A DNA stretch of 64,000 nucleotides from Arachnopeziza araneosa (lineage: Eukaryota; Ascomycota; Leotiomycetes; Helotiales; Arachnopezizaceae). Position numbers and translations under genes: made by a program. The DNA lies in the NCBI GenBank assembly GCA_003988855.1, contig QYAI01000002.1, positions 24,341 to 88,340 of the forward strand, given 5' to 3'. Below are positions 33,151-42,694 of the stretch, one piece after another. The notes beneath the pieces were generated by a model. It was not told where the DNA came from. It worked only from the letters and a program-made list of their open reading frames with translations, and ran no database searches. Each line of letters starts with the position of its first letter. Within the stretch, counting starts at the first letter, position 1.

Positions 33151-33275
33151 TTCTCTTGTACTGACTTGTTATCTTGTGGCGTTGGGGAAAATTGGTAGGT
33201 AACGGCATAGATGGGGCGTAGCATAGCAATTCAATCCAAGATTATTACCTCAAGTTTGATGCTCTATCAGAAGTT

Positions 33276-34844
33276 TTATACGAGAAGTACTGATCCTGCA
33301 ACCTCTCCTTTTACTAAACCTACGAATACTCCGGCGCAATATTTTCTCTCATTTCCTTCCTCGTCTTTCCAAATCGCTAACCCAGGCGCTCCAAACTTCC
33401 AGCAAATGCTAGAAGCAGCAAAGATTGCAGCTCGCTCATTTGAACCCAAGTCTTTTTGAGAGAAGAAGAACCCCTCTCTAAACACACGAGGGTATTGGCA
33501 GTTAGTAAGTCCAATGCGAAACAGGAACTCCTGCAGTGCCTCGATGACACTGGGGTGTCTCTCGCTCTGTTCGAATACCCCAATAACAACTCGCTCTGGC
33601 TCCTCAGATCCATACAAAAACTCATCAATATATCCCAGTAACTCCTCATCAGGCTTCGTAGCCGGATTTAAGCGGACCATATTTTCAAGCCACAGCCCAT
33701 ATGAGTCCTTCCGACATCTTTGCGTCTCCCCAAATGGCACACCCGCAATATGCCAATTTATGATCGGGATGAGATGAGTTGGTTTAAGCGCATCAGAATC
33801 CGTATCCCTAGCTCTCGGCCTCCATGTCAAGCCTGGCCGAGAATCTCTTTCATCACTAGTGTAGATAAAGGAATAATCATTCTTCTTCTCACAAATCCTC
33901 ATAATCTTATCTGCCAACTCCCACAGTGTCGTCGAAGGCAGACCCCACGAAGCATCTTGAGTGAGAGCGCCCAGACCAGCCAAGAGTCTGTTAGCCGGGA
34001 ACTTCGTGTCGAAAGTGCGAAGAGCGAGGTTGGAGAGGATAGCTAGAATAGGACGTTCGAGGTAACCGGCTACAAGTCGGTCTGCTAAAGCATCCTCCAA
34101 TGTGTTGAGATTCGGGAAGGCTTCTACCGCTGCTAGTTCGGCTTTTTGGGTTGCTTTTTTCCAGTGCTGAATGGAGTGACCCACAATGTTGGAGAGCGTA
34201 TTGGCATGAACTACATGTACACCAGGAGTAGATGAGGCGGTCGAAAAATAGGTGTCCCAGCAGTTGACGAGTTCTTGATACGTCCAAACACGGGATATCC
34301 ATTTATCGGCTTCGAGAGTGACCATGTCTTCTATGGAGAAGGGATCCATTGTTGTTTGAGCTGAGGCGGCTTGGATCACTTTCCAAGCCGGCTCTTTGAG
34401 GATGATAAGAACAGATTTGGCGGCGCTGTAGATGAATCCCATGCTGGTTTTGAGTGGGTTAGCTCTTACTCATCTCGAAGATTGAGATTTATATAAATAC
34501 CTTTCAAGAGTTTTAAGTCTTGCTGGACCCTCAGTTTGAGGTATACAGATAGCGTCAATCCAAAATGCTTCAACGTCCATGTGAGTTTCGATTCCTTGAG
34601 CGGCTTTCATCGCAGCAGCTAAAGCAGGTCTCGTCTGATCTGAGATCGACCGCTTGCAGTCGAAAAAACTCCCAGGAGCTTCAACACCTTCGCCCCAGAC
34701 GTATGAGACGCAATGGAATTTGAGTTCTTTAACTTCTTCCGAGCTGAAAGGGCCAGCTACTCGCCATAACTTGCCGTTGATCTCTTCGTTGCCGAGTTGT
34801 CTTGGTTGTCCGTCTGCGACACGGACAATGAGATTGAATTCCAT
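33276..34844 (-). CDS. HET-domain (heterokaryon incompatibility) protein
   Basis: HET proteins mediate non-self recognition and programmed cell death in filamentous ascomycetes. Exons are 34844-34501 and 34443-33276, with a 55-nt intron (gtattt...accag), totalling 503 residues. The HET domain is visible at FHCVSYVWGEG (about residue 45), EAFWIDAICIPQTEG (about 95), then MGFIYSAAKSVLIIL and DKWISRVWTYQELV (about 165). The C-terminal half (IMRICEKKNDYSFIYTSDER; CQYPRVFREGFFF) is of the kind found in many HET proteins without a named domain. No NACHT/WD40 partner is encoded next to it, and the gene ends only about 125 bp from the convergent NMD3 gene. Confidence 0.9.
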
Positions 34845-35724
34845 GTTGAGCTTGAAGCTGGGTTAGGCTTTCAAGATGAAACCCTTGATTCTATGTAGAG
34901 CATCAAAATTATATCTGTACCTGGAACTCATCAGGCTGGCTCATTCAGCTCATGTTGTGTAACGCGAGATTCATGAGGTAAGTGCAGCTAATCAATCATC
35001 TTCGAAGGGGGTATTTGAGATGCTGTCTAGCGAATGAAATCTTGGTAGGCTTAATTTCTTTGAGAATATTTTGGGCGAGAGTTTCGGGAGGAAGCAGCTA
35101 TTCTACGACTGGGAAGAGTCATGCTACCATCACGTGTTCCAGGATTACATGAGCGCACCTGCAAGTGCAAACAAAATTCAATACTTGGCGCACAAGGGCG
35201 ATCAGACATCAATTTAACATTTTCCTCTATCAAAAGTCAACAAACTTTACGGTTGTTCGGGAGACGCAAGGGGGCGAGGATTTCTTCAGGTGCAAAGACG
35301 GCGCTAGATCTCGCTAAAGCCCCTCAAGTCCTTCCTCATTCTTCCTCATCTCAACATCTCTTGTACATCAAATATGAAGAGTTATTGGAAATTTTTCTCA
35401 AGCAGAATCGACTGGGCCAGCGAGTCGTTCCTTATACTTCGTTCAAAGGCATCATCGACATTTTCTATCAGCAATTCCTTAAGTTAAACTCAACTATTCA
35501 GATGTGTTGCTTGATAGGTATTTCGTTCTAAGCTCAGGTTCGGTTTTTATCACATATACTAGGAAAGAAAGGTAAATTATTACGGTCCAAGGGACTCTGA
35601 ATTATTATTTTCTTAAATAAATCTAATGCAATGCAGATTGCTAATAAAAGATGTCAGGATGCTCACATCCAACTTTTATTCATGTCTTTTCAACCCGTTT
35701 CAATTCCACATCTTGAACCTCAAT
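34845..35724. other. Intergenic with one doubtful frame
   Basis: A 136-codon frame at 35121-35531 (plus) has a plausible C-terminal half (YIKYEELLEIFLKQNRLGQR) but a poor N-terminal half. I cannot call it a gene. The rest is AT-rich. Confidence 0.35.
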
Positions 35725-36435
35725 CTATTCCTTCATTCCCAACACAAGCACATCCTCAATCTTCACCACATCCACAAAATTTGGCAAAACCTTTGTCATC
35801 AGAAACTCATCCACCTCTGCATCATCATCTATGATTCCCTCTCTCGGACAAATGATATGGAAGTCTAGATCGGCTCCTCCTCTTGCACTCCCTAGGATGC
35901 TTCCCATCGTCGTCAATCCCACCAGCATTACATGCTTCACACCTCTCGGCCTCAGGTACGCCTGCAAATCCGAGCTTGCGAAATGATTGGGCGCAAGTTT
36001 TCCTAGCACGATCTCGTCCTTGGACCAGCCGTTGGGAGGTACAACAGAGGAAGGGACGCCGTACTAAGGTGTGTTGGGATCGGAAGGAGCATTAGCGAAG
36101 AATCCTTGTGATTCGAGTGAGCGGACCCATTTGGAGAGTTTGTTGTAGGGAGAGACGAAGGCATTGTGGTTGAGGTTGAATGGGAGGGTGTGGTGGATTA
36201 TTATAGGTACACTGTCGTATAGAGAAGAGCGATCTTTTGCGCTGGAACTGTCCCGTGCTTTGGTGATCTCGGAACGAAAGAAGTTGAGGAGGGCGAGGAT
36301 CTGAGCCAAGTAGGCGTCTTGAGTTTCTTTGGGGAAACGGGCGAGGATTTGGGTTTGAACGTCAGAGAGGAGAAGAGCCGTATGTGAGAGGGAGACAGGA
36401 ACATAGAATGGTGCCGAGGGTGCTGAAGAGGCCAT
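35725..36435 (-). pseudogene. Isochorismatase-like hydrolase gene interrupted by one in-frame TAG
   Basis: One uninterrupted frame apart from a single TAG at 36064-36066: 123 codons before it (ALLLSDVQTQILARFP, PIIIHHTLPFN, FFANAPSDPNTP) and about 112 after it (YGVPSSVVPP, IVLGKLAPNHFASSDL, VKHVMLVGLTTMGSILGSA, DFHIICPREGIIDDD). This is the isochorismatase/nicotinamidase-like fold, with the Asp in SDVQ. The place normally held by the catalytic Cys (GLTT-x-x-C) reads Ser in GLTTMGSILG, so even the readthrough product may be inactive or divergent. No splice pair removes the stop cleanly. A CAG-to-TAG change is the simplest explanation; readthrough or a base-call error remains possible. Confidence 0.8.
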
Positions 36436-36885
36436 CTTAGAGTTTTCTGTCTTTGTTTTGTCTTGTTTTGGTGATAGACAATTAGAGTTGACTGGAAGAA
36501 GTCGATATTTGAGGCTGTTTGGTGTGAAGAGATGCTTTTGGAATGAAGTTACTGATCAAGATTAACACGTCTTTATATATGTCTCCATGCTATACAGAGA
36601 TGTTCAACACTTGCGAATTTCCCGTTCTCGCGTAGATATCGATTGGTTGCTGAGCCACCCAGACTACCTGCTTGCTGCATTCCTTAAGTCGCTTAGACTC
36701 ATGTACTTGGATCCACTCAGGGGGAAACCCGCTTCGGCTTACCTCCGACTTCGTTTCTGACGTAGAAGACTCGTCGTACAACTTCTTGGCTTCGATGAAT
36801 GAGGAATACCTACCCACGACAGGACAATTGTGATCTCTAGCCTACAGAGAATAGGACGGTTCCATCTCAGTTACCCGTACTCGAA
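36436..36885. other. Divergent intergenic region
   Basis: A 75-codon minus frame (36590-36817; SGFPPEWIQVHESKRLKE) is possible but unsupported. Otherwise nothing was seen. Confidence 0.4.
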
Positions 36886-38052
36886 ATGTCAAACACCACC
36901 ACCCCAACAGTGGCCGGCGGGAAGAAGATTGTAAGGGATCCTGACCTCATTTTGATCATGCTAATGGGCTCTCAGGTCTTCACGGGAGGGAGCGGTAAGG
37001 CAGGCCGCCATGTCATCCCCTACCTCCTCAGTAAAGGCCACAAGGTCCTAAATCTCGATCTTGTGCCTTTCCCCGACCCGTCTGCAGGCGTCTACACCCT
37101 GCGGACAGACCTCACCGACTCGGGCCAGGTCTTCAATGCGCTGACCTCCCATTTCAACATGTCTGGATACGGCTCCGGGCCAGTGCCTGGTCCTCCAGAC
37201 GTGGTTATCCATTTCGCCGGTGAGCACCGTCTTGCTCTTCTGATGACAAGATCCATGATGGCCATTGACGCTGATGAAAACAGCGTATGCGCGCAATATG
37301 CTCGTGCCCGACTCTGAACTATTCCAAGCGAACATGAGGAGCACCTACAACGTCGTGGAAGCAGCGTGCAAGCTCGGCGTGAAGAAGATCATCATCGCAT
37401 CCTCGGAAACCACCTACGGAGTCTGTTTCGCTCAAGGAGATGCCGACTATCACTCCTTCCCGCTCGAAGAAGATTATGATGTCGATCCGGAAGACACGTG
37501 GGTCCCCACGCGTTCTTGTAATCGTCCATGATTGTTCTGCGCTCACAGTTTTCACAGCTACGCGCTCTCCAAGATATGCGGCGAGAAGACGGCTCGTTCC
37601 TTCGCCCGCCGTTTCAAGAACGACATCTACGCCCTCCGCATCGGGAACGTGATCGAGCCGCATGAGTACGCGCAGGATTTCCCATCCTACCTCTCCAACC
37701 CGTCGAGTCGAAAGCGCAATGCGTGGAGCTACATCGATGCACGGTCAGCGCTCTCCCCTCCCTCTCCCTCCCCCAAACATCTTCAGCGATCAATATTGAC
37801 TTTCGCAGCGATCTCGGTCAGATCTGTGATCTGGCGATCCGGAAGAGCGGGTTGGGATTCCAGATCTTCAACGCGACGAATGACACCATCACGGTGCGGG
37901 ACTTGACGACGCGGGAGTTCTTGGCGAGGGAATGTCCCGGCGTGGAGATCAGGAGGGAGCTGGGGAAGTTTGAGGCCCCGCTGAGTAATAAGAAGATTAG
38001 AGAGGTGTTGGGGTTTCAAGACGTGCATGATTGGAGGAAGTACGTGGAGTAG
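36886..38052 (+). CDS. NAD-dependent epimerase/dehydratase (extended SDR)
   Basis: A nucleotide-sugar epimerase/dehydratase-type oxidoreductase, substrate unknown. Exons are 36886-36930, 36976-37219, 37284-37497, 37549-37743 and 37809-38052, totalling 313 residues, with introns of 45, 64, 51 and 65 nt. The dinucleotide-binding loop is VFTGGSGKAGRHVIPYLL (TGGxGxxG), directly after intron 1. DVVIHFAA and the Ser of IIIASSETTYG follow. The catalytic Tyr-x-x-x-Lys is HSYALSKICGEK, immediately after intron 3. The C-terminal substrate-side domain includes WSYIDARDLGQICDLAI. The first intron is in frame and could be misread as coding. The gene is more GC-rich than its neighbours. Confidence 0.9.
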
Positions 38053-38197
38053 GAAGAGCGTGGGAAAAGCTATTGTGATTCTCTAGACCGTTTCCTCTAA
38101 AAGCAAATCGTCTACGTTTCCACACCTCCTAACTCTTAACAAATACCCGTCTAATATTCAACTTCCCTTCTTTCCTTTCCTTCTCCTCCTCCATCTT

Positions 38198-38647
38198 CTA
38201 ATCACTCAACTCAACCCTCTTCGCAAAAGTCTCCGCGTTCTCGGCAAGTTTCAGCAGCTCGAGCCGCGCATCATCAATCACCGCATCCCCGAGCAACTTC
38301 CCCGAGTGCTGAAAGACGACAACATTGCGTTCCAAGCGCTCCATCCCCGTCCCGAGATTCCTCAGCGCGGTTGCGATGGCGGCTCGGGAAGCCGCATCCG
38401 TGATGTTGGGGTCGGCTTCTTGCGCCGTGATCTTCACACGCTCGAGTGCGTCGTCGGAACTTGCTGAATATTCAGTCAACCGGGTGAATATTTTCGCTCG
38501 CGCGGGCCGGTCTCGCGGTGTGGTGGCGCGGTGGATGGAGCGGTGGAGGTCGAAGATTTGGTCGCGGAGGAGGGCGACGCCGACCAGCGTGCCGGATCTG
38601 CGAGAGAGGAGGGTGATGGTATTTAAAACGTGGCCGTGGTCGTACAT
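38198..38647 (-). CDS. Small helical hypothetical protein
   Basis: A single 149-codon frame: MYDHGHVLNTITLLSRR, DQIFDLHRSIHRATTP, DPNITDAASRAAIATALR, GMERLERNVVVFQHSGKL. It is almost entirely amphipathic helix and without Cys, membrane segments or a signal peptide. It is convergent with the epimerase gene (146 bp apart). The family is not recognised. Composition is regular enough to be a true gene. Confidence 0.5.
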   Translation of the reverse strand: MYDHGHVLNTITLLSRRSGTLVGVALLRDQIFDLHRSIHRATTPRDRPARAKIFTRLTEYSASSDDALERVKITAQEADPNITDAASRAAIATALRNLGTGMERLERNVVVFQHSGKLLGDAVIDDARLELLKLAENAETFAKRVELSD

Positions 38648-39163
38648 TGTGGATTCTTGGGATAAGATTTGAATTTTGGGAAGTGTGTTGCTTTTGGTTG
38701 TTTGGAATGGAAGAGATGCTGATGATGGAGCAGAAGAGCGTTTTCATCTGAGGAGGAAGGAGATATTTATACGTTCTCTATGCTGCACCATCGTGACTAA
38801 AAGTGATGATACAGAATGCGAATAACAGAGACATTGTTGATAAATATGACTCAAATGCCTGAGATGCGTCAATAAATCGAGCCTGTGAAAGCAACAGAGT
38901 AATATCTCGTTGTCGATTGATCTGGGTTACACACTCCTGCTTTTGAAGTCTGATGATTATGGTAAATATTTATCTATTACTTTCAGATCTCCGCTACTGA
39001 GCCTATAAAGTAAAGTTAATGACTCCAGTTCCGTTTTGATGAAGCGAGAAGAGGAAATTTATACACTGCACATCAAAAAATTGTAGACTTAGCATAATAA
39101 AGCCGCTGATTCCTGATGTTCGGAACTGTACAAATGCAGCACAACAAAACCTGATTTTATATA
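38648..39163. other. Intergenic, nothing recognised
   Basis: The proximal promoter of the 38198-38647 gene is at the left. The remainder is AT-rich. Confidence 0.5.
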
Positions 39164-39898
39164 TCAGTGTTCCGTGAATCTAGTCCTAACCTCAGCAAAA
39201 ATCTTTTCCACAGCACCCCATCGGAGGTTATAAATCCCATCGTAGTCAGCTCCCTTCACAAACCTAGAATTATACTCAATATCGGATCCACGTATGCTTT
39301 CTCCCCAACAGTCATCAAACCACTTTGGTCCCGTCGACTCACCAATCATAACATCTGTCTCGGCATAGAATACGTCAACTTTAAGCTTTGGTGTTTCGGG
39401 ATGAGACTTCCTGTACTCCTTTTCTTTGTCTGCTAGCAACGGAACATAGCGATCGTAATCTTCCCATGGTCCCCAGTCATGAGCGTTACCTCGTCCGAGT
39501 AAGAATAGAGCTTCTTGGCTTAATCCTTGGACGCTCTCTGCGTATGCCATGTCCACGGCCACAGGTCGTAACTTCTCTGGATGAATAAGTCTGACTTTCT
39601 GCTCTCTTGCGAATACATCTTTGGCGATGTGCAAGTAGCGTGTAGCCATCATTGGTCCACAAACCAAGATCACAGCCTCATCTCTCTTGGGCCCATCGTC
39701 TGGATCTTGATTATGATAGCCATAGTCGGCATATGTAATACGCAACGACTGTGAGCGGTCTTTGCTCTCATCTGGAGGGAGACAGAATAACTGGTGGAAT
39801 TTTCCGTTTGCAATTTAGGTCTGAAGTCTAGAGATTTGTCAGTCAGAAAGAGAACAGCGTGAGAGAGCTTACTCGGCAGGCTCGATATCTTCGGTCAT
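39164..39898 (-). pseudogene. Alpha/beta-hydrolase relic: in-frame TAA and no nucleophile motif
   Basis: A start at 39898 (MTEDIEPAE) and a 45-nt intron (39828-39872, gtaagc...ctctag) lead into exon 2, where a TAA at 39815-39817 follows within four codons. The same frame then continues with GKFHQLFCLPPDESKDRSQS, RITYADYGY and AVILVCGPMMATRYLHIAKD (oxyanion side), then GPWEDYDRYVPLL and VDVFYAETDVMIG (acid residue region). The expected GxSxG nucleophile elbow is absent: sequence passes directly from QEALFLLGRG to NAHDWGPW, as if the middle of the fold were deleted. At about 215 residues it is short for the fold. It could be a divergent non-catalytic member, but the stop and the missing core together suggest a decayed gene. 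Confidence 0.6.
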
Positions 39899-41234
39899 GG
39901 CGCTAATAGTTCACTGATAGTTGCTGGTTGTAAGGGCAGTATCTAGAAATTAGTAATCAATGCTTGGCACTTGCTTGCGTATTGCCGTGGGATAACCCAG
40001 GGAGGAGCTTTACGCTTATGATTCTGATTCTTACTGAATACCACCCAGGAGATACAAAGTTCAGAAGCTAAGTTGTGCGAAGATGTAAATACACCTAGAG
40101 CAAAAGCCTGAAATGAGCGACTAAGACTCAGTCATGTACTCAGTACTGTAAGGCTTTTATCGACGACGACAATATATCCCACGTCACGTGAGTGTTACAG
40201 GTTGTTCGGAACATCATGTGACTTGACATGAGAAACGGAACTTTTAGGCTTTGACTACTTGCGTAGTATGTTGGCTAAGAGCCTAGAAGTTTCAGCAAGG
40301 AGTATTACATAATAGGAGGGAGCTGAATAACTTATGGAAGTAGTGAAACATTTAAATTAGAAATACACGTTACCAGAAGCATACCTAATGACATATGCCA
40401 TGACGCATTCGATTCTCACGAGAGAGTTGAGCCATCTCAACATTGGCGATGGCTAAGAAGCTTGCGGACTTAGGCAAGGCAAGGCAAGCCAAGGCAAGCC
40501 AAGGCAAGCCAAGCCACCATAGCAACTTCCAGAATGCTCGGTTAGGCATCAAGAGAGCAGTGGGAGATTTTTTGGCCATCGAAGCATGTTCGGTGTTGCC
40601 TATCTCCATCTTAATGTCCATAGATGAATGCTCTTTGGATCCGGAACTTTGCTTGAAGTTTCGTCCGATGCAGTAGCACGCAGCACAGCCCTATGGCTGA
40701 GGGTTGAACTGGTTCCACGCACATCCTCAGCCACTCAGAGGCTTCGGCCGGTCCGGGACTTCGCTATGTACAAGTACGAGTACGTCAGGCCAAGATACTC
40801 AGCCTTGCCACAACGCTCTGGAGAAGCGACAACCGCCGCCCCTCCTTCTTCTCCCCAACTGCCATCACGCGTCGTGAACACGGGAAAACAGTCCAACCAC
40901 TGGCAGTCGAGATGGCTCTTATGTCACCCACCCCCGAAGAGTGGAAGGAAGAAGTGATTCGATGGCGTCTTACGTGCATGCTACTGAGAAGGAGGGGTGC
41001 GCAGCGCCGCAGCAGCCAGGAGGGAGCTGACGCCCAACCCCCCGCTGATTAACGTCAAGTCATCCGAAGATTGGATGAGCACTTTATTCACTGGACGGGC
41101 GGCGGCGGCTTCACCAGCCAGCATATAAGAAAGTCTGCTCGGTCACTTGGTTCTCTCTTCCTCCATCCTCACCAAAACCTCAACCCCATCTCCATCCCAT
41201 CTCCATCTCTCACCAGATACCACCAAATACTGCC
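39899..41234. other. Long intergenic stretch, no supported gene
   Basis: It contains the tandem repeat at 40473-40516 and, at the right end, the promoter of the glycine-zipper gene with a TATA-like word (gcatataagaa, about 41120), some 110 bp before its ATG. Overlapping short frames at 40385-40979 are not protein-like. Confidence 0.5.
40473..40516 (+). repeat. Short tandem repeat of a 10-bp unit
   Basis: Three copies of aaggcaagcc (40481-40510), flanked by partial copies on both sides. Confidence 0.9.
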
Positions 41235-42038
41235 ATGTCAAACAACGATTACTACAGCGGTAACGGCAACGGCAACGGCCAAGGTTATCACCAACCTCAA
41301 CCCCAATACCCTGCTCAGGGAAATTACCCTGTACAACCCAACTACGGTCCACCATCAAACACTCAATCACCATACCCACAAGCACCAAACTACGCCAATA
41401 CACCTCCTCAACAGGGCTACGGTCCTCCAGCTAACTACGCGCCACAAGAACAAGCCTATCCTCCTCAACCCAACTACGGACCATCACCATCACACTCTCC
41501 CGCTCCGTACCAACCAAACGCCCCTCCCTACCCAAGCTCGCACTCCCCAGTGCCACAGCCACCATACAACTCTGGAGGTTACGCCGGCGATGAGCGATCC
41601 GATCCCAACGCTCCCGGCGCGGGATTCGACGGACCTGGTCAAGATGGCGAGCGTGGACTAGGAGCAACACTACTTGGTGGTAGCGCAGGCGGCTTCCTTG
41701 CACACAAAGCCGGCGGCGGAGGACTAGTCTCTGTTCTCGGCGCGGTAGCTGGAGCCATCGGAGCAAACGCGCTTGAGAACAAGCACAAGAAGCACAAGGA
41801 GGAGAAGAAGTACGGGAATGATTACGATAGCAACCTAGCCTACGGCAACAATTCGTACGCAGGAAGCAGTCCTGGGGTGGGCGGACTGTATCCCGGATAT
41901 GGACAGAATCAGTCACAGAGTCAGTATGCGGGTAGTGATGCAGGAAGCCATCATCACCATGGCCACCACCATAAGCATCATAGACACAGCTCCCGGAGCC
42001 GGAGCCGGAGTCGCGGTCTTGATGACGAGAGCGACTAG
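41235..42038 (+). CDS. Glycine-zipper protein with prion-like Pro/Gln/Tyr-rich N-terminus
   Basis: A single exon of 267 residues. Residues 1-135 are low complexity with recurring units of the type PQPNYGPP/YPPQPNYGPS, that is Gln/Pro/Tyr/Asn-rich. A glycine-zipper (2TM-like) region follows at about 135-180: GLGATLLGGSAGGFLAHKAG then GLVSVLGAVAGAIGANALE, with small residues every fourth position. Next come a Lys/His run (NKHKKHKEEKK), a Gly/Tyr/Ser section and a His-rich patch followed by an SR-type tail (HHHHGHHHKHHRHSSRSRSRSR). Proteins of this layout are common in fungi, often stress-induced; the function is unknown. The zipper could insert into or associate with membranes, and the N-terminal part could condense. 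Confidence 0.85.
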   Translation: MSNNDYYSGNGNGNGQGYHQPQPQYPAQGNYPVQPNYGPPSNTQSPYPQAPNYANTPPQQGYGPPANYAPQEQAYPPQPNYGPSPSHSPAPYQPNAPPYPSSHSPVPQPPYNSGGYAGDERSDPNAPGAGFDGPGQDGERGLGATLLGGSAGGFLAHKAGGGGLVSVLGAVAGAIGANALENKHKKHKEEKKYGNDYDSNLAYGNNSYAGSSPGVGGLYPGYGQNQSQSQYAGSDAGSHHHHGHHHKHHRHSSRSRSRSRGLDDESD

Positions 42039-42694
42039 AAGGGATCAGATAGCATGGACGGACAGATGGGATATGACATGTTGGCGAATGGAGCTAGGTT
42101 GATGGATCCGGTCTTTTGTTTTGGTTTTCCCGCTTGCGAGGTATCCCATGGAGGATCTAGAAGCATAAATGCATCGTGTGCCCTTTTTCACGAGTAACGA
42201 ATGATACCAATGATATCTGCATCTCCACAGAACCTCACCTCACCTCTGAATGCACCTGTGACAATAATCAACTCTCCTTTGAGTAACGACCATCCCGCTC
42301 TTCTCCCGCTCCTCCCTGCTCAAGTCCATATCTCGGCACTTCTCTCAGAGTCAAATTACGGGTAGCTCTATCATCCGTCATCCGACTAGATTGGAGTAGG
42401 AAGATAGCTGGTGAGAGAGCATGTAAGAAGAAGAGCAAAGCACGAGCGGTGAATCTCGCCTGTCACACTTGGGTTGTTTATAGGAATAAAATGTACTGTA
42501 ATAGTCTCGCGTGAAACCAGTCCTACCACCCTCTCGGGTAATATTCATCGCAGCCTCCATTACCGCAAGAACGAGCTTCGTTATTCCCCTGCTGCTTTTG
42601 TATGGCGTCGTGTGATTGAGTAGGCCTCCGGATCACTTCGCACATTAGATCAATGAGAACGTCCAAGTCTATTTTCTAACTATTCAATTACCTC
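42039..42694. other. Convergent 3' region, nothing recognised
   Basis: Between the 3' ends of the glycine-zipper and Rqt4-like genes. Only short frames are present. Confidence 0.5.

Noticed and set aside
33456..34046. Plus-strand frames inside the HET gene
   Set aside because: Antisense shadows of a well-supported 503-residue HET-domain protein.
30773..40000. A secondary-metabolite gene cluster (dioxygenase, isochorismatase, epimerase, hydrolase)
   Set aside because: No backbone enzyme, regulator or transporter sits among them, NMD3 and a HET gene interrupt them, and two members are broken.
41071..41661. 196-codon plus frame overlapping the glycine-zipper gene
   Set aside because: A frame-shifted shadow rich in Thr/His/Pro from the repetitive codons of the true gene, which has the better start and a complete domain layout.
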